Source: Anaeromyxobacter oryzae
Lineage (GTDB): Bacteria; Myxococcota; Myxococcia; Myxococcales; Anaeromyxobacteraceae
Direction of reading: 5' to 3'
Length of the DNA stretch: 64,000 nucleotides
NCBI RefSeq assembly: GCF_023169945.1
Contig: NZ_AP025591.1
Location: 3,654,481-3,718,480 of the forward strand
In this document: in pieces, positions 17,454-26,550 of the stretch
How positions within the stretch are numbered: position 1 is the stretch's first letter
Layout of the letters: every line of letters starts with the position of its first letter
Notes under the pieces: generated by a model
Told to the model about the DNA's origin: nothing
Seen by the model: only the letters and a program-made list of their open reading frames with translations
Database searches by the model: none
Program-made: the position numbers and the translations under genes

Positions 17454-18386
17454 TCAGCGCTCGCCCCTGGGCAGGCGCGCCGCCACGATCATTCCGAGGG
17501 TGACGACCCCGACGCCGGCAAGGGCGACGGTGCTCGGGTGCTCCGAGAGCAACGGTATCGCGGCGACCGTCGTGACGCAGGGAACCGCCGCGGCGAAGAG
17601 CGCGGTCGCCGCGGGCCCCAGCGCGGCCACGGCGCGCGTGTAGACGAAGATCGACACGGCTCCGATCAGCACGCCTTGCACGATGGCCTGCAGCAGCAGC
17701 TCCCGCGTGCCCACGACGAGAAGCGCCTTGCCGGGCCACAGCGCGTAGACCGGAAGGAAGGCGCACGAGGAGAGCACCGCGACGATCGCGGCCCCGGTGG
17801 CGGGTGGCAGGCCCCGGCGACGCGACAGCACGCCGTAGGCCGACCAGAACAGCGACGCGAGCAGGAGGAAGCCATCGCCCAGGAGCTGCCGCGCGCTGGC
17901 GACGGCCAGGCTGTCGTACGCCATGAGCGCGACGCCCATGGCGATGAGGACGATGCCGGCCGTCCGATGACGGGGGCCTCGTCGCCGCGCGGTCGCGCTC
18001 AGGATGGCGTACGTGAACAGCGGCAGCGTGCCGTGCAGGAGGACGGCGCCGTGCGCGGCCGGGGCGAGGGCGAAGCCGGCATACGCGAGGAGCGCGAAGC
18101 CGAGCCCTCCGAAGAGGGCCAGCGCCGCCGCATCGCGCCAGGCCACGCCTCGCAGGTCGCGTCGAAGCAGCACCGGCAGGAGCACGGTGCCGCCGATCCC
18201 GAACCGGAGGGCGGCGAGGTCCGGCAACGTCAGCGAGGACGAGAGCCCGAGGCGGGAAACGAGCGTGAAGCTCGAGAAGAGGAGGACCGACAGCACGGCG
18301 CACGAGAGCCCGATGAGTCGATCTCTGGGCATGGCGGCCATCCTGCCCGCGTGTTCCGGAGTCACGAGCGCCGGGCGTTCGAGCAT
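17454..18386 (-). CDS. EamA/DMT-family exporter
   Basis: 310 residues with about ten transmembrane segments in two EamA repeats. The first begins LIGLSCAVLSVLLFSSFTLV and the second LLLASLFWSAYGVLSRRRGL. Members export metabolites or amino acids; the substrate is unknown here. The ATG at 18386 is 3 bases after the stop of the sigma-factor gene, which suggests coupling, although no Shine-Dalgarno is evident. In-frame ATGs at 18341 and 18332 would give a more typical N-terminus. It is the last gene of a thioredoxin-like/ECF sigma/DMT operon. Confidence 0.8.
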   Translation of the reverse strand: MLERPALVTPEHAGRMAAMPRDRLIGLSCAVLSVLLFSSFTLVSRLGLSSSLTLPDLAALRFGIGGTVLLPVLLRRDLRGVAWRDAAALALFGGLGFALLAYAGFALAPAAHGAVLLHGTLPLFTYAILSATARRRGPRHRTAGIVLIAMGVALMAYDSLAVASARQLLGDGFLLLASLFWSAYGVLSRRRGLPPATGAAIVAVLSSCAFLPVYALWPGKALLVVGTRELLLQAIVQGVLIGAVSIFVYTRAVAALGPAATALFAAAVPCVTTVAAIPLLSEHPSTVALAGVGVVTLGMIVAARLPRGER

Positions 18387-18389
18387 CGG

Positions 18390-18935
18390 CTACCCGGGAT
18401 CGGAGGCGCCTTCCGCCCGGCCCCGCTCCATGCAGTCGACGAGGGCGCGCTTGGCCCGGTGGAGCAGCACGCCGATGTGGCCCGCCGTCAGCCCGAGGGC
18501 GCGCGCGACCTCGTCCGGGCTCAGCTCATCCAGGACGCGCAACGTGACCACCAGCCGCTGGATCTCGGCGAGCTGACTGACGCACCCGAGCAGGCCGACG
18601 TGCTCCTCTGCGGCGGCGAGCAAGGCGTCGACGCTCGGGGCGTCGGCGGGGAGCTCCATCGCGCCATCGAGGGGCTCGTGCGCCCGCGAGCGGTGACGTC
18701 GCCGGCGAATGTTGCGAGCGGCGTTGCGCACCAGCACTGCCATGAGCCGCGCCGCGCCCTCGTCGTCCAGCGAGAGCTCGCGCGCTTGCGGCAGCGTGAG
18801 CAGCGTCGAGAACGCCTCCTGTACCGCGTCGATCGCATCGATGCGCGTCAGGCCCTCGCGCACCGCCACGGTGGCGAGCGACCGCGCGTGCGTGCGCGCG
18901 AGCGTCGAGATCCAGCCCACGAAGTTGGTCGGCAT
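18390..18935 (-). CDS. ECF-type RNA polymerase sigma factor
   Basis: 181 residues. The N-terminal region 2 (about 10-80, DAVQEAFSTLL then LMAVLVRNAARNIRRRRHRS) and C-terminal region 4 (about 115-165, LVVTLRVLDELSPDEVARAL then TAGHIGVLLHRAKRALV) match extracytoplasmic-function sigma factors. No anti-sigma gene is adjacent. The thioredoxin-like gene lies 18 bases upstream and the DMT exporter follows, so it may be controlled through redox or another route. It starts with ATG at 18935 behind a G-rich site. Confidence 0.75.
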   Translation of the reverse strand: MPTNFVGWISTLARTHARSLATVAVREGLTRIDAIDAVQEAFSTLLTLPQARELSLDDEGAARLMAVLVRNAARNIRRRRHRSRAHEPLDGAMELPADAPSVDALLAAAEEHVGLLGCVSQLAEIQRLVVTLRVLDELSPDEVARALGLTAGHIGVLLHRAKRALVDCMERGRAEGASDPG

Positions 18936-18953
18936 GTCACGAGTCCCCCACGT

Positions 18954-19460
18954 TCAAGAGTGCGACTTGACGTACTTGACGAAGCCGAGCACGTCCTGCC
19001 ACACGAGCCGCCCGATCGCGCCCGAGCTGTAGACGGCGAGCAGCACCCTGCCCCTCGGATCGAGCACGAAGCCCGCCGACTGAAGGTGCGGCGCCGTGTG
19101 CGTCGGATGAGGGTCGTAGTACACGCCCAGCGTCTCGGCGACCGTGTCGACCGACGCGCCGTAGGCGACCGGGAACTCGAGCCGGTGTTCGGCCACGACG
19201 GCCGACGCCTGGTCGCGGCGGTCGGTGGAGAGGCTGATGACGCCGATGCCTTCCTGGGCGAGCTTCACCAGGCCGGCCTGGAAGGCTTCGAGCTGCGCCA
19301 CGCAGTAAGGGCACCACGCGCCCCGATTGACGAGGACGACGTTGTAGGGCCGGGAGAGGTCGGCGGGCAGGGTGAGACGTCTCCCGTCGGTGAGGGTCAG
19401 CTCGAGCGCCGGGAAGGGGTCCCCTGCGTCGAGAAGAGGTGCGTTCGCCTTGCGTGCCAT
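18954..19460 (-). CDS. thioredoxin-fold peroxiredoxin-like protein (AhpC/TSA)
   Basis: 168 residues, cytoplasmic (no signal peptide). The redoxin fold opens VVLVNRGAWCPYCVAQLEAF with a CxxC pair at Cys50 and Cys53. Then come ISLSTDRRDQA and a long helix-strand end FVLDPRGRVLLAVYSSGAIG. The CxxC in place of a lone peroxidatic Cys suggests thiol-disulphide exchange or an atypical peroxiredoxin. It begins the operon that continues with the ECF sigma factor and DMT exporter, so it may report redox state to that sigma factor. An AGGGAG site precedes the ATG. Confidence 0.8.
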   Translation of the reverse strand: MARKANAPLLDAGDPFPALELTLTDGRRLTLPADLSRPYNVVLVNRGAWCPYCVAQLEAFQAGLVKLAQEGIGVISLSTDRRDQASAVVAEHRLEFPVAYGASVDTVAETLGVYYDPHPTHTAPHLQSAGFVLDPRGRVLLAVYSSGAIGRLVWQDVLGFVKYVKSHS

Positions 19461-19636
19461 GTGGAGGTCTCCCTGAGGCGCTGCTCGAGGAGAGAGGTCG
19501 CGAGCCGCGCCCCGATTACAGGGTGGCCTGTCGAGGGCGAGCGGCGAGCGAGCCGAGGCAGGCGACGCGCCGGTCGCTCCATGGCCTGCATGGAGGTGAA
19601 CCAGCCTGGCGCGTCGTGCCCCTGGGCCGCGTCCGG

Positions 19637-21211
19637 TCAGTGCGCCGGCGCCGCGCCCGCGCCCCGCCGGGTCAGGAACACCAGGGGCACCATGGCCGCG
19701 GCGAAGCAGGCGAAGACGAAGAGGACGTCGAGGTAGGCGAGCGTCTGCGCCTGCTGCGTGAGCTGCCGGAACACGACGCCGTAGGCCCGCCGGGCGGCCT
19801 CCACGGACGTGCTCCCGGCGTGCTGGAGCGCCTGGGTGAGGCCGGCGACCCTCGCCATGAGCGGCTGGCTGCCGGCGTCGAGGTTCGTGGCGAGGCTCGC
19901 CTGGTGCACCTGCGCTCGCCGCGCGATGAGCGTGGTGACGAGCGCGATGCCGATGTCGCCGCCCATGTTGCGGGAGAGGTTCACGATGCCGGAGACGGCG
20001 TTGTTCTTCGCCGGCGGGACGCCGGCGTAGACGACGGTGTTGATGGGGACGAAGAGGAAGGCGAGCCCCACGATCTGGTAGACGCGCAGCCAGATCGCGG
20101 TGGAGAGGTCGATCCCGGGGTAGAGGGTGTGCGCCATGTGGAAGAGCGCCAGCGAGAGCACGGCGAAGCCACCCGCGATGAGCCAGCGGGCGTCGTACCG
20201 CGACACGAGGCGGCCCACGATGGGCATGAGCAGCACCAGGACGAACGCGCCCGGCGAGAGCACGGTGCCGGCCTGCTGGGCGCTCCAGCCCATCCAGACC
20301 TGGACGTACTGCGGCAGGAGCACGGTGGTGCCGTAGAGGGTGATCCCGAGGACCAGCATCATCAGGTTCGCGACGGCGAAGCTCCTGCTGGCGAAGAGGC
20401 GCACGTCGACGACCGGGTGCTCCTGCCGCCACTCCCAGGCGACGAACGACGCCAGCGCGACGGCGGCGAGGACGGAGAACGCGACGATGACGGGGGCCGC
20501 GAACCAGTCGAGCTCCTGGCCGCGGTCGAGGACGAACTCCAGCGCCCCCAGGCCGAGCGCGATCAGGCCGAGGCCGACGTAGTCGATCCGGCCGACCGTC
20601 CTCCTCGCCTCGAGGAGCCGCGGCGGATCCACCACCACCCGCCTCGAGAGCACGAGCGAGAGGATGCCGACCGGGACGTTGATGAAGAAGACCCATCGCC
20701 AGCTGAAGTGGTCGGTGATGTAGCCGCCGAGCGTCGGCCCGATGGCGGGGGCGAGCACCACCGCCATGCCGTAGATGGCGAAGGCCATCCCGCGCTGCCG
20801 GGGCGGGAAGGTGTCCGCGAGGATCGCCTGCTCGCTGGGCGCGAGGCCTCCGCCGCCCACGCCCTGCAGGATCCGGAAGATCACCAGCCACCCGAGGCTC
20901 GGGGCGAGGCCGCACAGGAGCGAGCTCAGCGTGAAGAAGGCCACGCAGCTCATGTAGAAGCGCTTGCGCCCGATCCGGGTGGCGAGCCAGCCGCTGATGG
21001 GCAGCACGATGGCGTTCGAGACGAGGTAGGAGGTGAGGACCCAGGTGCTCTCGTCCTGGCTGACCGACAGGCTCCCGGCGATGTGCGGCAGCGAGACGTT
21101 GGCGATGGCGGTGTCGAGCACCTCCATGAACGTCGCCATCGACACCGTGAACACCACCACCCAGGGGTTGTGGCCGCCCGTGAAGCCGACCTCCTCCGGC
21201 GGGCTCGTCAT
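19637..21211 (-). CDS. emrB: DHA2-family multidrug efflux permease (EmrB-like)
   Basis: 524 residues, about 14 transmembrane segments, major facilitator superfamily DHA2. The first helix contains FMEVLDTAIANVSLPHIAGS, the family motif D1, and the loop GWLATRIGRKRFYM is MFS motif A. Motif C-like GPTLGGYITDHFSWRWVFFI lies near 165-185. Its ATG overlaps the stop of the HlyD-type gene as ATGA. Together they form a proton-driven pump that exports drugs or toxic organics across both membranes with an outer-membrane channel located elsewhere. Confidence 0.9.
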   Translation of the reverse strand: MTSPPEEVGFTGGHNPWVVVFTVSMATFMEVLDTAIANVSLPHIAGSLSVSQDESTWVLTSYLVSNAIVLPISGWLATRIGRKRFYMSCVAFFTLSSLLCGLAPSLGWLVIFRILQGVGGGGLAPSEQAILADTFPPRQRGMAFAIYGMAVVLAPAIGPTLGGYITDHFSWRWVFFINVPVGILSLVLSRRVVVDPPRLLEARRTVGRIDYVGLGLIALGLGALEFVLDRGQELDWFAAPVIVAFSVLAAVALASFVAWEWRQEHPVVDVRLFASRSFAVANLMMLVLGITLYGTTVLLPQYVQVWMGWSAQQAGTVLSPGAFVLVLLMPIVGRLVSRYDARWLIAGGFAVLSLALFHMAHTLYPGIDLSTAIWLRVYQIVGLAFLFVPINTVVYAGVPPAKNNAVSGIVNLSRNMGGDIGIALVTTLIARRAQVHQASLATNLDAGSQPLMARVAGLTQALQHAGSTSVEAARRAYGVVFRQLTQQAQTLAYLDVLFVFACFAAAMVPLVFLTRRGAGAAPAH

Positions 21212-22458
21212 CGCACCCTCACCTCGGGCTCGACCGACATGCCCGGCCGCAGCCGCTCGAGGCCGGGCTGGCCCGCCCGGAGACGGATCCGCACCGGCAC
21301 GCGCTGCACCACCTTCACGTAGTTCCCGCTCGCGTTCTCGGGGGGGAGGAGGCTGTAGCGCGAGCCGGTCGCTCCGGCGAAGCTCTCGACCTCGCCCTCG
21401 AAGTCACGCGAGAGCGCGTCGACCCGCAGGCTCGCCGGCTGGCCGATCCGCATGCTCTCGATCTGCGTCTCCCGGAAGTTCGCGGTGACCCAGAGCTCGG
21501 CGGTCTGCGTTAGGGCCATGAGCTGCTGGCCCGGCTGCACGCGGTCGCCGACGTTCACCGACTTCTTGCCGATGATGCCGTCGGCCGGCGCGACGATCCT
21601 CGCGTAGCTCAGGTTCAGCCGCGCCTCCTCGAGGCGCGCCCGCGCCAGCTCCAGATTCGCGCGCCGGACCTCCACGGTCGCCTCGCGCGCCCCCACCGTG
21701 CGCGGCGCGTTCTGCCGGACCTCGCGCTGGTGTGCGAGCGCGGCGTCGAGCTTCGCCCTCCTCCCCGCGAGCCGCTTGCGCGCGGCGACGACGGTGGCCC
21801 GGGACACCTCCGCGGCCGCGGAGCGCTGATCGAGCTCCGATCGGGCGATGCTGTCCCCCGACACGAGCACCTTCGCGCGGCGGAGCTCGACCTGCGCCAG
21901 CCGGTCGTTCGCCACTGCCTGGTCCACGTCCGCTGCCGCCCCGTCGAGCTCGGTGCGCGCCGCCTGCACGTCCGCGTCGGCGCTCTCGACCGCCGCGAGG
22001 TTGCTCGTCAGGGCGATCGGAACGTTCGGGTTCTCCGCCGAGACCTGCGCCTCGGCCTGCGCGACGGCGGCCCGGGCCTCCGCGAGCGCCACCTCGAGAT
22101 CCGTCGCGTCGAGCTCGACGAGCACGTCGCCGGCCTTCACCCGCTGGTTGTCGACGACGCGGACGGCCTTGACGGTGCCGGACACCCGCGGGCTCACCGC
22201 GCTGATGTTCCCGTCCACCTGCGCGTCGTCGGTGTCCTCGTAGTGGCGGGCGTGCAGCCACCACCCCATCGCGCCGAGCGCGACCACGAGGGCGCCTGCG
22301 CCGAGGCGCAGGCGCAAGCGGCGCTTGCGGCCGTCGCCGGGCCGATCGGCGGCGGCAGGTCCTGTCCCCGCCGCCACGCGCTCCTGTTCCAGGAGGCCCT
22401 CGCTGACCGGCGGCTCGCTCGCAGGGACGGGGTGGATGGAGGCTCTCTCGGGATCCAT
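21208..22458 (-). CDS. emrA: HlyD/EmrA-family membrane fusion protein
   Basis: 416 residues. One transmembrane helix (about 52-72, LRLGAGALVVALGAMGWWLH) anchors it. The barrel-sandwich half-motif GNISAVSPRVSGTVKAVRV is at about 83-101, followed by a long alpha-helical hairpin (about 110-290) and the second lipoyl half near YARIVAPADGIIGKKSV. It links EmrB to an outer-membrane factor. The start at 22458 is the best fit to EmrA lengths but lacks a strong ribosome binding site. Its stop overlaps the emrB start by 4 bases. Confidence 0.88.
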   Translation of the reverse strand: MDPERASIHPVPASEPPVSEGLLEQERVAAGTGPAAADRPGDGRKRRLRLRLGAGALVVALGAMGWWLHARHYEDTDDAQVDGNISAVSPRVSGTVKAVRVVDNQRVKAGDVLVELDATDLEVALAEARAAVAQAEAQVSAENPNVPIALTSNLAAVESADADVQAARTELDGAAADVDQAVANDRLAQVELRRAKVLVSGDSIARSELDQRSAAAEVSRATVVAARKRLAGRRAKLDAALAHQREVRQNAPRTVGAREATVEVRRANLELARARLEEARLNLSYARIVAPADGIIGKKSVNVGDRVQPGQQLMALTQTAELWVTANFRETQIESMRIGQPASLRVDALSRDFEGEVESFAGATGSRYSLLPPENASGNYVKVVQRVPVRIRLRAGQPGLERLRPGMSVEPEVRVR

Positions 22459-22782
22459 CCCGCGCTGCGATTTCAAGGAGCGTGCCCGCTGGATCCGGCC
22501 GCTGCACGGGCTGCGCGCGCAGCGTCGCTGCGCAGGAGCTGAGCACGCTGCGCGATCCTGGCGATCCTTCCTGCTCGCGCAGGCAGGCAAGCTCTCTCGC
22601 CCCGCAAATGGGTTTTCAGGTCTCTCTGGAGGTGGTCTGAACCGATTCGTGAGCGCGCACGTCGCGACTGCGGAGGGGATCAGGCGGTCGGGATCCGAAG
22701 CCTGTCGGACTCCGCCGCCCATGGACCACGCTTGCCGCCGGTCATTCGCCCGCCGTGCGCCGGTTGCTAGCATCGGCCGGCC
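22459..22782. other. divergent intergenic region emrA / M48 peptidase
   Basis: 324 bases between divergent starts. Locally less GC-rich around 22600-22680. I see no gene, no clear -35/-10 pair and no strong palindrome. It must carry promoters for both directions. Confidence 0.4.
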
Positions 22783-24642
22783 ATGACCCCCGCACGCTTC
22801 GAGGAGATCGCGGCGCGGTTCGAGCGATTCTCCCGCGCCCGTCCCCGCCTCTATCGCTGGACCCTCGGCCTCCTCGGCGCGGCCGGCCTCGGCTTCGTCG
22901 CGTTCTGGCTGCTGCTCGCCGGCGGGCTCCTCGCCCTCCTCGTCGTCGGCATGGCTGCGCGGCCCAACGCGGCGCTCCTCAAGCTCGGGATCCCGCTCGC
23001 GATCCTCGCCTGGTCGCTCCTCAAGGCGACGTGGGTTAGGTTCGAGCGGCCCGAGGGGATCGCGCTCTCGCGCGAGGACGCGCCGGCGGCTTGGGCCGAG
23101 CTGGACCGGCTGCGGCGGCTTGGGAATCTGCCGCGCATCCACCGGTTGCTCGTCGATGATCGGCTCAACGCCGCGATGGCCCAGACGCCGCGGCTGGGGA
23201 TCCTGGGCTGGCCCCACAACGACGTCCTCGTCGGAATGCCTCTCCTCCTCGCGCTCGGGCCGGACACCTTCCGCGCCGTGCTGGCTCACGAGCTGGGCCA
23301 CCTCTCGGGGCGGCACGGCCGGATGGGCGCCCGCGTCCACCGCGTGCGCGCCACGCTGCGGCAGGCCGTCGAGGCGCTCGCGGCGCGGAACAGCCGGCTC
23401 ACCGGTGTCTTCCGCGCCTTCCTCGACTGGTACGGACCGTGGTTCCAGGCGGCGAGCTTCGCGCTGGCGCGCCAGCAGGAGCGGGAGGCCGACCGGTTCA
23501 GTGCGGCGGCGACCGATGCGCGCACCGCGGCCGACGCGCTGGTGGCGAGCGCGCTCGCGGGTTGGGCCCTCGAGGAGCGCTACGACCCGGCTCTCCGGCG
23601 GCGGCCGGCGTTCGAGCCCGCGGCGCCCGAGGGACACCTCGCATGGATGGAGGAGACGCTGCGCGCCGCGGGTACCGACGAAGAGGCGCCGCAGGCGCTG
23701 GCGCGCGCGCTCAAGGCCCGCGCGACCGCGGGCGACACGCACCCCTCGCTCGCCGAGCGGCTCGAGGCGCTGGGCCAGGAGCCGCGCGTCCCGCCGGCGC
23801 CGCGTCGGAGCGCCGCGTCCGCCTTCCTCGGTCCCTGCCAGCGCCGCGTCCAGACCGAGCTCGAGTCCCGCTGGCGGGCCAGCGTGGCGGAGGCCTGGGA
23901 GCGCGCGCACCAGGACGGGAAGAGGGACGCGGGCCGGCTCGCCGAGCTGGACGCGAGGGCCGGGGCAGCGCCGCTGGACGTGGACGAGGCGTGCGAGCGC
24001 GTCGCCCTGGTCGAGCGGATGCACGGCTCGGCCGAGGCGCTGCCGCTCGCGCTCGAGTCGGCGGCGCGGCACCCGGACCACGCCCTCGCCCGGTTCCAGC
24101 TGGGACGGCTGCTCCTGCGCCGGCAGGACGCCGCCGGCCTCCCGCACCTCGACCGCGCGATGGCCCTCGACGAGGGGGCGACGCTCCCCGCGGCTCAGCT
24201 CATCGCCGGCTACCACCTCGCCGAGGGCCGGACCGCCGACGCGGCCCCGTGGATCGAGCGGGTGCGGTCCATCGAGGCGGCCGAGGCGGTCGCCGAGGCG
24301 GAGCGCGCGCAGGTGCGGGCCGGCGACCTGGTGGAGCCGCACGGGCTGGGGCGAGAGGACGTCGAGAAGTTCGCTGCGGCGCTGCGCGGTCACCCGCGCG
24401 TGAAGAAGGCGTGGCTCGCCCGGAAGAAGCTCGTCCACTTCCCGGAGCGGGCGCGCGTCTACGTCGTGGGCGTCACCCGCAGGGGCGCGTGGTACCGGCT
24501 CGAGAGCAGCGGCGCGCAGGCGAAGCTCGCGCAGGAGCTGGCCGACGTCCTCGGCCTCGCGCGCGTCTTCGTGATGGTCGACGGCGCGGGCGCGCGACCG
24601 ATGATCAAGAAGCTCCGGAAGGTGGGCGAGAGGATCGTCTAG
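22783..24642 (+). CDS. M48-type membrane zinc peptidase with TPR-like C-terminus
   Basis: 619 residues. Two transmembrane helices (about 28-58 and 64-82) precede the peptidase domain. The zinc motif HELGH is at about 169-173, with the third ligand probably Glu in QEREADRF near 235. The second half (about 380-540) is helical with tetratricopeptide-like spacing (HPDHALARFQLGRLLLRRQD). The C-terminus is a small alpha/beta region (VYVVGVTRRGAWYRLE). The architecture resembles HtpX/BepA-like quality-control proteases. It stands alone; targets are unknown. Confidence 0.75.
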   Translation: MTPARFEEIAARFERFSRARPRLYRWTLGLLGAAGLGFVAFWLLLAGGLLALLVVGMAARPNAALLKLGIPLAILAWSLLKATWVRFERPEGIALSREDAPAAWAELDRLRRLGNLPRIHRLLVDDRLNAAMAQTPRLGILGWPHNDVLVGMPLLLALGPDTFRAVLAHELGHLSGRHGRMGARVHRVRATLRQAVEALAARNSRLTGVFRAFLDWYGPWFQAASFALARQQEREADRFSAAATDARTAADALVASALAGWALEERYDPALRRRPAFEPAAPEGHLAWMEETLRAAGTDEEAPQALARALKARATAGDTHPSLAERLEALGQEPRVPPAPRRSAASAFLGPCQRRVQTELESRWRASVAEAWERAHQDGKRDAGRLAELDARAGAAPLDVDEACERVALVERMHGSAEALPLALESAARHPDHALARFQLGRLLLRRQDAAGLPHLDRAMALDEGATLPAAQLIAGYHLAEGRTADAAPWIERVRSIEAAEAVAEAERAQVRAGDLVEPHGLGREDVEKFAAALRGHPRVKKAWLARKKLVHFPERARVYVVGVTRRGAWYRLESSGAQAKLAQELADVLGLARVFVMVDGAGARPMIKKLRKVGERIV

Positions 24643-24756
24643 TTGATCGCCGTCGACGGTCAGCGGAGGTTTGGCGCTCTGTGCAGGCTTGAGCTGAGTG
24701 GTTGACGATCAGTGCAGGTGGCGCGCGGTCGGGGGAGACGCCGTGAGGGGCGCCAG

Positions 24757-26421
24757 CTAGGTCGGCCAGGCACTGGAGCCAGTCACGCCAACTGTACGAT
24801 TCGCGTCCCTCGGCAACCCTCCGGCGCTCGCGGGCAAGGTGAAGCGGAACACCGCGCCGCGAGGTTCGTTGGCCGATGCCCAGAGCCGGCCTTCGTGGCC
24901 CTCGATGATCGAGCGACAGATCGCGAGGCCCATTCCCATGCCGTGCGGCTTCGTCGTGAACAGGGGGTCGAAGACCCGCTCGTACTCGGTCGGCTCGAGT
25001 CCCTTCCCATTGTCTGCGACCGCGACGGTCACGCCGGAGGCATCGACGCTGGAGCCGAGACACAGGGACCGCGCTCCACGCCTCGTGGCCATGGACTCGA
25101 TCGCGTTCGTCACCAGGTTGACGAGCACCTGCTGGAGCTGGACGTGGTCGCCTCTCACCGGCGGCAGAGCTTCGCTCAGCTCCGTGCGAACGGTCACGCC
25201 GTGGCTCTGAAGCTCGCCCCGCAGGAGCGCGAGGGCTTCCCAGATGACGTCGTTCAGGTTGAGGAGCGCCTTGTCGGCGGACTCCTTCTGGAACATCGCC
25301 CGGATGCTGTCGATCAGCTCTCGTGCGCGGTGCCCATCCGCGACGATCCGCTCGAGGGCCTCCGTGGCCTCCTGCAGCTCGGGCGCCGGTCGCGATATCC
25401 AGCGGAGACCGGCCGCGGCGTTCGTCACCATGGCCGACAACGGCTGCTTGAGCTCGTGCGCAATCGAAGCAGAGACTGCATCACCGGTCATGAGCCGTGC
25501 TTCGCGCTCGCGTCGCTGCGCCAGGACGGCCCGGAGCAGCTGCGCGTACAGGGCCGTGATCTCTTACAGGAGCACGAAGAGGACGAGGCTTCCGGACAGC
25601 ACCCCGAAGATCCGGCCGCTGTACCAGCCGATGCTGAAGCGTGCCGGAACGGGGAACGAGATCAACGTGACCTCGATGATGACCGCGCACATCACGACCA
25701 TGAGGCACAGGTCGAGCACCGAGCGCCTTCGCACCCACAGCACGACGAGCGCGACGACGCTCGAGAGCGCGACGGACGCCGCCCCATAGTTCCAGCGAAA
25801 GTCGAGACGGATCGTATCCGCCATGATCCGCGGCAGGAAACGGTCGCCTGCGGTCACCAGGGTCGTCGCGAGCCCCACGAGGAAGATGGTCATGGCGACG
25901 CTCGCGAGGATCGCCGAACGCGGGGACGTCCGTCGTAGCCGCGCCACCGCGTGGTCGTCCTTCAGCAGGGCGTAGGCGATGACGAACGTCGCGAAGCCGC
26001 CATGCCACAACAGGTAAACCCAGGCCGTGGACTGGAGTCCGGCGCCGAGCAGGCCGCGCGGAGCGAATACGCCCGGAAACGTCAACGTCCACGGAACCAG
26101 CATCAGGGCCGTGAAGAGGTATCCCGACGCGATGGCGAGGAGCGAGCGCGAACGCAGGATCGAATACTGCGCGAAGAGCAGGATCGCCGTGATCGCATCG
26201 TTGACGAACATCGCAGCCGCGTACATCGGGATGAAGGCATCCACGCGCGACAGCTTCATCGTCGAGAGGGGGCCGGCCACCACGAGAAACGCGAGGACGA
26301 GGACGAACACCATCACGAGCGCCGCGCGCTTGTTTGCGCGGCTCGCCGGAAGGCGCGAGAGGATGAACTCCTGGCGCGCGGGTGCGGCGCTCGCAGGAGG
26401 TTCCGACGAGATTAGGTCCAT
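24757..26421 (-). pseudogene. MASE4-domain sensor histidine kinase, interrupted by a stop codon
   Basis: The N-terminal two thirds encode a MASE4-like membrane sensor with about seven hydrophobic segments (ALVMVFVLVLAFLVVAG onward). An in-frame TAA at 25564-25566 ends it after SLVLFVLL. Reading continues in the same frame without a gap: EITALYAQLLRAVLAQRRER, then the kinase core with His in SIAHELKQPLSAM, N box LVNLVTNAIESM and G boxes VADNGKGL and GMGMGLAICRS. The protein would be 554 residues. A kinase-only product could restart at the ATG at 25491. The start at 26421 has a GAAGGGGG site. Either a real nonsense mutation or a base-call error. Confidence 0.75.
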
Positions 26422-26550
26422 GGCGGCGCCCCCTTCAGGCCCGGCCGTCTCCACCGGGACACCTAACGAAGACGCCGCGTCGGCACGAGTCGGTCGAGTG
26501 AGCGGATCGAAGTCGAGGCGGCGCAGCGAGACGGAGCCGAGGCGCTCCGA

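Noticed and set aside
24757..26421. Two separate complete genes (membrane protein and soluble kinase)
   Set aside because: The frame continues without a shift across a single TAA, and together they equal one normal MASE4 kinase, so one interrupted gene is the simpler reading.
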